Positions 44,571 to 55,397 of a stretch of 64,000 bases of DNA are shown one piece after another. The DNA lies in NCBI GenBank assembly GCA_020205615.1, contig CM035167.1:57247023-57311022 (forward strand), in the 5' to 3' direction. The notes beneath the pieces were generated by a model. The model was given only the letters and a program-made list of their open reading frames with translations, was not told the origin of the DNA and made no database searches. The position numbers were made by a program, and so were the translations under genes. The stretch comes from Panax quinquefolius (taxonomy: Eukaryota; Streptophyta; Magnoliopsida; Apiales; Araliaceae). Within the stretch, counting starts at the first letter, position 1; each line of letters starts with the position of its first letter.

Positions 44571-44881
44571 CTTCTTGCTTGAATTATATGATTGCAGCTA
44601 AAGCCGAGCGAACTGAGAGTTCTAAGAGAGATAAGGGCAAAGCTAAGATGGATAATTGATTATCCTGTAATAGACTAGAGTCTTTGTATGTAATGCACTT
44701 ATGAATAACAAAGAATGTATTCGGTTTATGAACCTGGGAAAGGATTTATTAATAATGTAATAAGAATATAGTAAGTACACTCATTTTGTTGTTATCTCAA
44801 TGGAATGACTATATGAATTGTAGTATCGTGGAGCACCATCTATCAGGTTGGAATATACTCAGATTTGGGGGCGTCACAGGT

Positions 44882-44897
44882 TGGTATCAAAGTATTA
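44882..44897 (+). other. Primer binding site of C
   Basis: TGGTATCAAAGTATTA, three bases after the LTR, initiator tRNA-Met type. Confidence 0.75.
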
Positions 44898-45119
44898 GGT
44901 TATAAAACGTAAGGTGGGAAGAACCTTAGGCTAATAACCTCGTTAGGAAAGGAAAAGTCCGAAGAAAGTTAACTCGAGTCAAATGAGTTAATAAGGTATT
45001 GAGGAAACTCAGTACCGAAAGATTTAAAAGATGGAAAGTAACCCTAAATGGATTAAATGTGATTTGTGCTTATATTATTGTGTATTATGTACTAATCAAC
45101 TTGTTATGTGTTATTGTAG

Positions 45120-45700
45120 ATGTTAATCGATAGCTTGATGTATAGGGATATACATGTGGTGAGTGAGGAGTCCGTGAACAGAGTAGAGCCAGTACCTATG
45201 CCTGTAGCGGAGATACCCTTAGTGATTTTAGAAGAATCAGAGCCCGGGGAGTATTTTCAGAGGAGGACTATTCCGACGAGACCATGAGATTAGCATCATT
45301 TCTGAATATGATGATTGATGTGGAGGATGATATGGTGGTAACATCGGTTAATACGATGATGCCTGCCTTAGAGTCAATACCTACAGAGACGATGAGGGCA
45401 ATGAATCTCTCAGTGCTTGACCGTAACGTGCAACTGCACAGTATGGTGCATCACCAGAAGGAAGAGATCAATGATCTCTATGGGGCTAAGGAGTCTGCAG
45501 AGTCAGACTTTTAGATAGAGCACGATGAGAAAGTGCTCATGACAGATAAGGCCAGAGACTATAAGAACGAGGTCGTAGAACTTTGTAAGAAACTGGTTGA
45601 GAAAGACCTGAAGATAACACGAATGTCATATATTAATGACAGTGCGCACGAGGATTTCAAGCTTAAAATAGCTTGTTATTCTATTGAGTCGGGATAAACT
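45120..45700 (+). pseudogene. C extra ORF upstream of gag
   Basis: From ATG 45120 a frame reads MLIDSLMYRDIHVVSEESVN and ends at 45285-45287. It overlaps by four bases (ATGA) another frame at 45284-45514, MRLASFLNMMIDVEDDMVV, that ends SAESDF and then continues past a TAG as a Lys/Glu-rich stretch (KNEVVELCKKLVEKDLKITR) to about 45695. The pieces look like one acidic, coiled-coil-prone protein of about 190 residues broken by a frameshift and a stop. I recognise no domain. Extra ORFs between the primer site and gag are not usual in chromovirus-type gypsy elements. Function is unknown. Confidence 0.45.
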
Positions 45701-46148
45701 CGACATACTATAAGTCGAGATATTGTGTCTATTATAGCGAACGAGAAGCATGAGAATGCTGTTAAGCAGTATTAGAAGTTAGAATGGTAACTATTTTATG
45801 TGTAGTAACGTAAAACCCTCTTTTGTATAATTAAAGGGTAGTCTTTTTGTAAATCCCAATTTTTGTGAAAGTCAATCGCGGGATATAAATGTAATAGCTT
45901 TTGGCTATGGAAAACAAATTGTAAATAGTTCGGGACTATGAAGAAGCATATTAATATAAAGAAGTTTTTATTTAATGTGCCTTGTTATGTTTGAGTTATT
46001 GTTCAGTTGTTCAACGACTAATAACTAAGTAAGCAAATAAGTAATAACGGGACTTTATTTATTTAATCAGAACTGCAGCCAAGAAGAAGACAACGTAATT
46101 AAGAGGCGGGATCACATAACGATAATCAGGGGGGGTCCCAATAACCCT

Positions 46149-47105
46149 ATGCAAGAGTTCGTTAATTTATTAACGGCTGCATTTAACCAAGCCGGGGGTA
46201 GAGCACCCGCAAGACCTAGGGTAGCCCGAACAACTACCTTTAAGGAATTTAAAAGTGTAGGTCCACTTGAGTTCAAGGGAACAACAGACCCAATGGAGGC
46301 CCAGACATGGGTCAAGGAAATAGAGAAGGCGTTTGTTATTACAAATGTGGGCGAAGGTAAAAAGACTTCTTTTTGACGTACATGATAAAGGGGAAGCCAA
46401 CAACTCTTGGTGGGAGGCTCACGGGGTGGGGCTAGAGTCGATGTCTTTGTTACATGGGAACAGTTCAAGAAGGTATTCTTCGAGAACTACTTCCCTACTA
46501 GCATGCAAGGGAGGATGGAGATTAAGTTCCTAGAACTTAAGCAGGGGGACATTACTGTTCCCCAATATATGGCCAAATTCAATGAATTGGCAAGGTTTTC
46601 TCCACACCAAGTGGACACAGAAGAAAGGAAGGCTCGTAGGTTTGACTAGGGCCTAAAACCCCGGCTCTATAGTAGGATTTCGATTTTCCAAAGTGCTTCC
46701 TATGGGACCATTCTGGAAAAGATGATAATAGCAGAGGGTGGTAGTGAGACATTGACCCAATACCACAAGGAATGAAAGAATAGGAGTAAGGGAGAGGGAG
46801 GAACTAAGGCAGAGGTTGCCAGTAGTAGTGGTAGTATGCCTAAAAGAAAGAATTTTAACTCCAGGAATACTTGAATGAGACAAGGGGATCCTAAACGTAG
46901 GATGGAGGCATGGAAGACATGCGAAAAGACTCATCTGGGAGTCTGTCTAAAAGGGAAAATAGGTTGTTATAATTTTGGACAGGAGGGTCACATATCACCC
47001 AACTGTCCTAATCCTAAGAAAAGCCGTGGCTGTTTTATTTGTGGGTCTATGGACCACATGGCAAGAAATTGCCCGAAGAAGGGGGCGGAGGGTAGTAAGG
47101 GTTCT
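46149..47105 (+). pseudogene. C gag, broken
   Basis: Starts MQEFVNLLTAAFNQAGGRAP. The gag domain has VGPLEFKGTTDPMEAQTWVK and WEQFKKVFFENYFPTSMQG, with ANNSWWEA as the WW motif. Zinc-binding motifs near 46910-47090 are CEKTHLGVC, CYNFGQEGHISPNC (second Cys lost) and CFICGSMDHMARNC (intact). Breaks: frameshifts near 46376 and 46407-46440, TAG at 46647-46649, a stop at 46774 and another just before 46875. Confidence 0.85.
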
Positions 47106-47630
47106 AGTAGTGGTAATTTAGCCATTATTGGACCAACACAATCATTGGGTAGACCCTCGGCCCGAACGTTTATTATGACTATCCAAGATGTGGTTGCATC
47201 AGCGAATGTAGTAGCAGGTATCATTCCAGTTAACAAAATAAATGCTTATGTGTTATTTGACTCGGGTGCTACGTGTTCTTTTATAGCATGTGGATTTGCT
47301 AAGCAACTAGGATTAAACCCTGAAAAGTTAGAAATAGCTTTAGACGTTAAGGTAGCAAACAAAGAGATAATTCCCATTGAAAACATTTATAGGAATTGTT
47401 TCGTAGATATTCGGGGCAACATATTATCGGTAGATCTTTTACCGATAAGGTTAAGTGAATTCGATGTAATTCTAGGTATGAATTGGTTAATTAACCATAG
47501 AACGATAATAGATTGTCATAGAAAGAGTGTAAACCTAAGGCTTTCCAAGAAACCTGAGGTGGTGTTTTATGGTAATAAATCACCGGCACGTTCTTGTTGT
47601 CTAACCATGCACAAGCTAGAAATATGTTGA
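47106..47630 (+). pseudogene. C aspartic protease
   Basis: AYVLFDSGATCSFIACGF holds the DSG active site and FDVILGMNWLINHRTIIDC the second conserved strand. The frame is open through the domain (one stretch 46875-47630 with the zinc knuckles) and then closes; a frame break separates it from RT at 47678. Confidence 0.85.
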
Positions 47631-47677
47631 AGAAGGGGTGTAAGGGTTACCTGTGCCATGTTGTGGATACCTAAAGA

Positions 47678-48610
47678 GTGGAAGCATCATTGGAACAGAT
47701 AGCGGTAGTTCAAGATTTTGCGGATGTATTTCCAGAGGAGTTACCCGGTATTCCACCAGATAGGGATGTAGAATTTGTGATTGATTTGCTGCCGGGTACA
47801 ACACCAGTTTCAAAGGCACCCTATAGGATGACGCCAGTAGAAATGAAGGAGTTAATGGTTCAATTATAGGAACTATTAGATAGAAAGTACATACAACCGA
47901 GTGTGTCTCCGTGGGGAGCCCCGATATTGTTTGTAAAGAAGAAGGATGGGTCCTTACGACTTTATATCGACTATCGAGAGTTGAACAAGTTAACGATTAA
48001 GAATAAATACCCATTGCCCAGGATCGACGATCTATTCGATTAGTTGAAAGGGGCAAAGTATTTTTCTAAAATAGATTTGCGTACGGGGTATCATCAACTT
48101 AAAGTAAGGAAGGAGGATGTACCTAAGACGACATTTAGAACTCGTTATGGGCATTACGAGTTTCTGGTTATGTCGTTTGGGTTGACAAATGCGCTAGTCG
48201 CATTTATGGATATGATGAACAGAGTGTTCAAACAGTATTTGGACAAGTTCGTTGTAGTGTTCATTGATGATATTCTAGTCTATTCTAAGATGCCAGAAGA
48301 TCATGCTGAACATTTAAGAATAGTGTTGGAAACACTACGGAGAGAGAAGTTATATGCGAAATTCACCAAGTGTGAATTTTGGCATGAACGAGTGCAGTTT
48401 CTAGGATATGTTATCGATAAAGACGGTATATCCGTAGATCTAGCGAAGGTGGAAGTAGTGAATGAGTGGGAGCAACCGCAAACGCCAACCGAAGTTCGGA
48501 GTTTTCTGGGGTTAGCGGGATACTATAGAAGGTTCATTCATGACTTTTCTAAATTAGCTACTCCGTTGACGAATCTGATAAAAAAGTCGGGGAAGTATGA
48601 GTGGACATAA
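47678..48610 (+). pseudogene. C reverse transcriptase, broken by stops
   Basis: Begins QDFADVFPEELPGIPPDRDV and includes [33 protein letters not shown], the catalytic box [13 protein letters not shown] and [12 protein letters not shown]. Stops at 47867-47869 (TAG), 48041-48043 (TAG) and 48608-48610 (TAA) lie in one otherwise continuous frame. All fit single C-to-T changes in Gln codons. No frameshift is seen in this domain. Confidence 0.9.
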
Positions 48611-49080
48611 AAGTGTGAAAATAGTTTTCAAGAACTAAAAAGGAGGTTAAGTGAGGCACCTGTATTATCCTTACCAGATGATACAAGGAATTTTGTAGTT
48701 TATAGCGATGCTTCGCATAGAGGACTGGGTTGCGTGCTCATGCAGCATGGTAAGGTCATTGCGTATGCGTCACGCCAGTTAAAGGATTATGAGAAGGTTT
48801 ATCCTACTCATGACCTAGAATTGGCAGCTGTAGTCTTTGCCTTAAAAATATGGAGACATTATTTATACGGGGAGAAGTTTGAGATATACACGGATCATAA
48901 AAGTCTGAAATATATCTTCACATAGAAGGAGTTGAATATGAGGCAGAGAAGGTGGTTAGAGTTGAAAAAAGATTATAACTGTGATATCTTATATCATCGA
49001 GGGAAGGCAAACGTAGTAGCCGATGCGTTAAGTCGGAAGGGTAGGGAAAAGCTATCAATGTTAACGACTCAGAATGAGTT
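48611..49080 (+). pseudogene. C RNase H
   Basis: [40 protein letters not shown] and [14 protein letters not shown] carry the D-E-D residues. A TAG at 48923-48925 follows SLKYIFT. The end is [16 protein letters not shown], the usual border with the integrase linker. Confidence 0.9.
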
Positions 49081-49661
49081 AATGATAGAGATGGTAAGGA
49101 TGAAGTTAGAAGTTAAGTTACCAAGTGAAACTGTGGAGATGTTATTCTTAATAGAGGCTCGACCAATGATAGTGGAACAGGTTAAGGAAGTACAAGTAGG
49201 TACTGAAGAATGCGAGCGAATGAAAAAGATAATGAGGGATGACGTGAAGACTAAGTATAACCTTGATAAAGAAGGTTTACTTCGTTTTGAAGGAAGAATT
49301 TGGGTTCCAAATAATTCTGATTTAAAAGAAGAGATTATGTGTGAGGCTCATAGTTTGAGGTACTCGATACATCCTGGTAGTACTAAGATGTATCAAGACC
49401 TTCGTCAGAACTTTTGGTGGCCGAACATGAAAAGGGAAATCGTAGAATATGTTAGTAGGTTCTTAACTTGTCAGAAAGATAAGGCGGAACACCAATGATC
49501 GAGTGGATTATTGCATCCACTAGAGATTTTAGAGTGGAAATGGGAGCATATCACCATGGATTTTGTGGTGGGACTTCCAACAACAAGAAAAGAATACGAT
49601 GATATTTGGGTAAAGTGGATCGATTAATCAAATCGGCTCACTTTCTACCAATAGGAGTTAG
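49081..49661 (+). pseudogene. C integrase, N-terminal part, cut by B
   Basis: The zinc finger is HSLRYSIHPGSTKMYQDLRQ with FLTCQKDKAEHQ. A TGA at 49496-49498 follows; a CGA-to-TGA change would explain it. The core begins WEHITMDFVVGLPTTRKEYDD (first catalytic Asp) and stops at 49661, where the copia LTR of B starts. The remaining core and any chromodomain lie outside the window. Confidence 0.85.
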
Positions 49662-51134
49662 TGTTAGTTCCCGGAGGCACAATAGTTATCTAGAAGGGGG
49701 GGTTTAATTGATATTTATAAAATCTTTTCGTTTTAACTTGTTAGTTGATAATGATTAAAACTTAGCGGAATTAATGTTTGTTTTAATCTCCCTTAAGATA
49801 ATAAGTTTATGAGAGTGAGGCAGTTATAGCAGTTATGGCAGATATGGCAGTTATAGCAAGAATGTAATAGACACAGTCGTTTTAAGTGATTTAGAGCACT
49901 TAAAGCTCCTAGTCCACTCTTCTACTCCTCGAGTAGGAAATCCACTAAGGATGTCTTTTACACTTTTCTGAATCACTTTGATTCCTTCTAGAACCAATGA
50001 TCAGAACTTCTTAGTTCACTCTTGAACTCTTCAAGTCCAGCAGTCTTGGCTCTTCATAGTTCACTTAGAACTCTTCAAGTCCTTCTGACTTGGAACTCTT
50101 ACTTCAGTTGATTAGTAGTTGTTGAGTTCTTGCAGGTTGCTACTCAGTTGCTGTTAAGCACTTGTTCGAAAGAACTGAGTAGCTGAGCAAGCTTTTCTTT
50201 CTCAGATCGTAGAGTTGAGCGTTGAGAGTTCTTGTATGTTTTTGTTCAATGCTTGCTTAATCCTATCATCTGCTTATGTTTTGCATATATGTGATCTTGA
50301 AATCTGTCCGTTTGATCCATCCGTTGAAGCATTAAATGCGTTTGACATTTCTGTACTTTGATGGAGACTTTTTTGCACATCTTCTGAATTGCATTCTGTC
50401 CCACTGACACATCAGACTGCTTTCTCACCTAACACCTGAAAAGGTGTTTTTCTATGGTACTTTCCTTAGCTTCTTCAATACGCTTCTTTGTTGCATACTA
50501 AGGATATCTTTTGTACCATTAGAACTGGTGGGGACTTCAACGTTTGAAACCCATTCCATATTTGTTGGAGATATATCTTCAAATAAACAAAAGGTAGGGC
50601 TCGATTCTTCTGGCACACGGCAGATGATACTCTACGATTCAGATCATGGTATCTTGTTACCTTGGTGCTTGGTCTGATTCCATCAATCAAGAGCACTACG
50701 ATTTCTCTTAATGACTTGCACACTACGATCTTCACTTGTTAACTTTGTAAGCTCTATGTTTCTGAGAGCACACTATGATCTCTAAGTTGGCTCGGCAAAC
50801 GTTGGGACCACTCTACGATTTTCGAAGAGGCCCTTAAGGCAGGGACACTATGATCCTCGAAGCTCTACGTTCTTCATTGGCTTCTGTAATCTTGATCAGC
50901 TTGATACACTACGATCTCTTCGAAGCCTATCTATTACATCTCAAGATCAACCTAACAAGTTTGATCTTCTTTTCTATACATTTATTTACAGAATGATTTA
51001 CATTAAGAGCTTAGATCAACCTAACAAATTTGATCTATCACTAAGTCCTTATACAAATATTCCTTGAAGGACTTTACAAATAATCATGAGCATTTATATT
51101 TAAACATCAAATCAAAATATGCACTCTCCCAACA
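49662..51134 (-). repeat. 3' LTR of B
   Basis: 1,473 bp, TGTTAGTTCCCGG to CTCTCCCAACA, collinear with the A 5' LTR. The third small hairpin (near 49990) is lost: CCAGCAGTCTAGG in the other copies is CCAATGATCAG here. The CTACGATC words are largely kept (50640-50910). Confidence 0.9.
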
Positions 51135-51147
51135 ATCTCCCCCTATT
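51135..51147 (-). other. Polypurine tract of B
   Basis: AATAGGGGGAGAT on the minus strand next to the LTR, intact. The 190 bases up to the extra-ORF stop at 51339 hold no recognisable feature. Confidence 0.85.
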
Positions 51148-51338
51148 TGATGTTGACATAACCAAGGAGATTTGTTGTCATGATTATTAGTTTCTAGATG
51201 CAATTTCAGAAAAGTAAACATGGCTTAGTATTTCATTGAGTAGCTAAAATTTCTAGAGAATAAGCATGAATTTATTGATGTTCGAAGAATATTACAATTT
51301 AGCTTTACATCAATAAGAATTGAAACTTTCACTTATCT

Positions 51339-52404
51339 CTATTTCCTTGATCTTTTGCGAGGAGGATTGGCATACTCCTCAGCTCTTCTTTTCCTGCTTG
51401 CTTCATCCCATCTGGCTAGATCTTCTGGCTCACTAGGGCTTAGCCTAGGATTTTGATCATGCCTATTCATGAATGCAGGATCTCCAGTTGGCATTCTAAG
51501 GCCTGTGGTGGTGACATTTTGTGAGCTGGTAGCTGACCCTATACTCCTTATTGGCTGAGCCATTAAAATTTTCTGCTGATCAGGTCGTTGAGTCTGATGG
51601 CTGGATCGTGGAGTTTGTTGGTGGAATTTTCTTGCAGGAGGACTCCTTCCTCTGCCTCTGCCCTGGCCTCCTTGACCTCCTCTGCGTCTGCCCTGGCCTC
51701 CTTCTCCTTTCCCTTTATTCTCCCCCTTTATGTCAGCATCAAGGGTTCGAATGTCTTCGGATAGTCGAGTCACTCCTTGGATGAGCTCGTTGAGTTGGTT
51801 TTGAGTTTGAGCAATGTCCTCTCGATTTTCCTTTATCAGAGCTTCAGATCGAGCTTCCCTATTTTTGAGAACGGCTAGAACACTGTCAGTTTGTTGTCCT
51901 TGGGTTACGTAAGCTTGTTGAAATTCTTTGACTGCAGTTTTCAAACTGATGATGTTCTCCATTATAAGTTTATTCTGGGCTTCTTGAGTGTTCTGTAATG
52001 TAAGAACAACATCTCTGTGTTTCTTGGCGGCTATGAAGTGAATATCATCCCTGTCCTTTATGCTTTTAATCATTTCCTTGATAATCTCCCTCAGCTTCTT
52101 AGTAAGCTCAGCGTTTAGGGTGCCTGGGAGATTGTTTGCAGCAGTGATCATATTTGTCGATCCCGAGATGAATGAGTTCAGAGTGAGCTTCAAGGCTCTC
52201 ATCGATATCCTTGATCATGTTCTTGAACACTTCATTCAACTCAGATTTAGTGGGCAGATCTGAGAGTAGATCACTGAGTTGAGGATTGTTTAAAGGAGGG
52301 GATATTTTCTTGAATTGATCTTGCAAGGAGTAGAGGGCAAGATCAAGGTTGAAGTATTCATTTATGGATGAAGAGGGAATATCTGATGGAGGGGCCTGTG
52401 TTTG
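51339..52404 (-). pseudogene. B extra 3' ORF, C-terminal part
   Basis: Contains the coiled-coil region (NREARSEALIKENREDIAQT), then a Gly/Arg-rich tail with repeated RGR and GGQG (about 51740-51640), MAQPIRSIGSATSSQNV and the basic end PPRKRSRK. The stretch 51339-52202 is open for 287 codons, better kept than in A. The RGG-like tail suggests nucleic-acid binding; this is inference. A frame break lies near 52150-52200 and solo LTR I interrupts at 52405. Confidence 0.7.
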
Positions 52405-55397
52405 TGTGACGCCCCCAAATCCGGGTATCTTCCAACCTGACAGATGGTGCTACACAGTGCTATAGTTCACATAAACATTCAATTGAAATGCCTCAAAAGA
52501 ACGAATATGTCTTATATATATCAAAAGAATATTTACATTTCCCCAGGTTCTTTACAACCAATACATTGTCTTTGTCATAATATCAATATTATTTCTTACA
52601 AAATCTATACTATTACATAAGCAAGCTACGGGTTCGCCTTTGCCTTCCCTTTATCCTTGCCGGATCCATCAGTCCATTCGGTCTTAGCTGCATTCATATG
52701 GTTCAAGAAAGAATGAGCCTAACTAGCTCAGCAAGTACAACAATTCTAGGAAAATAGCATGCTTGAAACATAGGAATCATATATCTTCAATAACTGGACA
52801 AGAGTTATGAAGTACTATTGAAAATTCAAAATAACACTTCTTTTCATTCAAAACTTTTTACAACAACAATATTAAGTAAAACATCAATTCCGGTTCAAGA
52901 CTGTAAGCATTTCATAAGTACTTTGAAAAGGACATCCCGACACGAAGTCCGTAAGTCCGGTATAGCTTACGAGCACGTCTAGGTGATCAGCCTATAATAC
53001 TCTATGTTGATCAACACTACATTCATTAAACGTGTATACGTTTAAGTTGTGGCAACCTCACGTGCCTGTCGTTTGACGACAAAACAATTTAAGCATACTC
53101 AATCTACTTTTGAAAACCACAACAATATTAGTTCGGTAAATCCTTATCAACACTTGATAGAATAACATAGCATACGTCTAGCCGAAAGGATTGGCTTTGA
53201 CATTCCTCAAATACTAACTCATGCGAAGAATACATGAATCACAAAGACTTACCCAGATCGAACTAGAACAAGGGTTAGAGTACTTGCCTTTAGCATCTGC
53301 TACAATTTATAACACGTGCACTTTACGTCTTTAAGGTCTCTACATTAGATGATAGCATAACATAGAACATTAGGTCATGAATGATCACACATGGTTCCTA
53401 AAGAATATTACCCTACTTCTCATTCTAATTACGTATTAGATTTGTTATTATAGGTTCCGGCTTTCCGTTAAGTCAATCTTACATTTATTTGCAATTGATT
53501 TAACTACACCCTAAGTGTTCATACTTAAGGCTTAATAATGTCTTAACAATGTTTAATTATAATCCTTATTCAATTACTCTTCATGTTCATTTGTAAACAT
53601 TCATTAATATCTTGGTCTTGAGGCTCGGCGCTGCGGCGCGAGTCTCAGTGTTAATGGTCACGCTGCGGTGTGACTCTCCAGAAGGTTATGGCTTTGCTCG
53701 GCCAAGATCGGCGTTGCGGCGCTGGCTAAATGGCCTTGGGCTAGCGCCACGGCGCCAGCTCTTTGCACCAGAAAATTTTTACAGACTTTTTATTTTGTGA
53801 GATTCTCGGACTCGTAACTTCTTTGTTATAAGTCCGAATTGGCTCGTTCAAGAGCGTACGGTTCACAAATCACGTACTCTATGCATTCATGCAAAAATTT
53901 TATCTATTTTACTTGATTTGCTAAAATTTAACCTATTAGTTCATTTTAACGAAAACGATAAACGTTCGTGAACGTTCAACGCTCGTTTCTTCGTTCTAGC
54001 TTGGAATCCGGTCATTTTCGTGTCCGCAACTCTATAATGCCAAATATGACTTGTCTCCATCGAAAACCAATGTTTCCAATGCCAAACACAAAATACGACT
54101 TTCATTTCGAGAATTTCACAAACTTGATGATTATCGTCCAATCGTGTGAATTTCGACGAAACCTCATTACTAATCATTCTAGGTGAATTTTAATTAACAT
54201 GTAAACATTACAAGTTACTTATTACACCAACTTAATATTAAGGTAGGTTTTGACTTATTCTCATAAGTCAATGACTTATTTCATTTATTAACTACCATTC
54301 TCATGTTTATGAAAACAAAGGCAATTCTTCATAAGTTTATTAACTTATTTAAGTTCAAGTTGCTTATTCAACTTATTTGGCTTAAGTCCATTTCTTATCA
54401 ACTTCTCCTATGTTCTTGGCATCTAAGTTCATTAGATTACACTTCTTTTATCCTCCTAATATGATAGAGATGAAGAAGACAAGATCATTTACCTTTGATG
54501 AACTAGTACTTCTTCTTTGAAAATCTAGCAAAGGTTGAGATGGCTTATAAGTGCTTAATGGCTCTAATAATTAAGTTGTTGGTCTTGAGAGGAGTTGGAT
54601 GAAAATTAAACAAGCAACAAATGAAATAAGAGCTCTCTATTTAAAGGCAACACAAATTTTAGGGTAGTATGGTCATTAAGACCTCCCACCTCCTTAAACT
54701 AACCTCCTTACTATTCATTTGCTTAGCCACTAAGTAATCTTGCTAGCCACTTCTATTACTTGGCCACCACAACACTTGGTCATCACACAAAATGTTTGCC
54801 CACCAAGTCTATCCACTTACACTTGGATTGCCCCATGGATCATGTCCAATTCATTGGGCTTACTACTTAATCTAGCCAATTTTCTTGTTGGGCTTTGCCT
54901 TATAATAGTTTGGGCTTCACCTTATTAATCACTTGGACTTAGCATAAATCCTACATAGGTTTACACCTTATAGCTAATGGACTTGTATTTTATGCAAAAT
55001 TACCTTAATTCATTTCATTAGGTTTTAATACCTTTATTCTCAAATTAAGTCCGCATGCGAATTATTGCATTTTCCATACTTAGATTATTATTACATAATC
55101 CATCTCGTCTCGATATTCTAACGTTACATATTTCTCAGAAGTTCAAAAAAAATTCCCGAGCGATAATCGGTGAATAGTGTTTTTCGTAAACTTTCTCAGA
55201 AAACATTTATTTTTGTATTGGAAATTCAAACACTTTAATTCACTCACGTGGTTCGAATACTACGATCTTCCGATGTTTCTAGGTTATAGAACGACATACA
55301 TCTTACCAACACATATAATAACAAGTAATATTATTTTATTCATTATTTAATTCTTTTAAATATTTTTATAAAGGATCCGAATTTCTCGGTCGTTACA
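52405..55397 (-). mobile_element. Solo gypsy LTR I, same family as C
   Basis: 2,993 bp from TGTGACGCCCCCAAATCCGGG to TCTCGGTCGTTACA with an exact GTTTG target duplication (52400-52404 and 55398-55402). A shows the empty site at about 17772. Its end region (CAACCTGACAGATGGTGCT) closely matches the C LTR reversed. The CAG and hairpin are at 52688-52730, AGGCAAGT at 53282-53289, the GC-rich island at 53620-53760, the donor-like box at 54489-54496 and a TATA-like TTTAAATAG at 54637-54645. Frames inside are not genes. Confidence 0.9.
52714..52730 (-). other. Conserved LTR hairpin, solo LTR I
   Basis: TGAGC, 7-nt loop, GCTCA; on the minus strand TGCAG ends at 52688, 26 nt away. The following frame (AKTEWTDGSGKDKGKAKANP) stops at 52626-52628. 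Confidence 0.75.

Larger units (their letters stand above)
41553..44878 (+). repeat. 5' LTR of C
   Basis: 3,326 bp, TGTAACGCCCGAGAATT to GGGGGCGTCACA. It contains a TATA box near 42420, a donor-like box at 42563-42570, a GC-rich repeat island at 43285-43500, AGGCAAGT at 43951-43958 and the hairpin/CAG unit at 44554-44597. Small frames at 42119-43531 are not supported as genes. Confidence 0.9.
41553..49661 (+). mobile_element. Gypsy element C, interrupted by B
   Basis: A plus-strand Ty3/gypsy element: 5' LTR, primer site, a leader with an extra coiled-coil ORF, gag, protease, RT, RNase H and the start of integrase. It is cut at 49662 in the integrase by copia B; the rest and its 3' LTR should lie beyond position 64000. 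CTACT (41548-41552) is the left target flank. Most visible stops look like C-to-T changes. Its LTR is closely related to solo LTR I. Confidence 0.85.

Noticed and set aside
54740..54928. Frame MLATSITWPPQHLV as a small gene
   Set aside because: Inside solo LTR I; the matching region of the C LTR has no equivalent frame.
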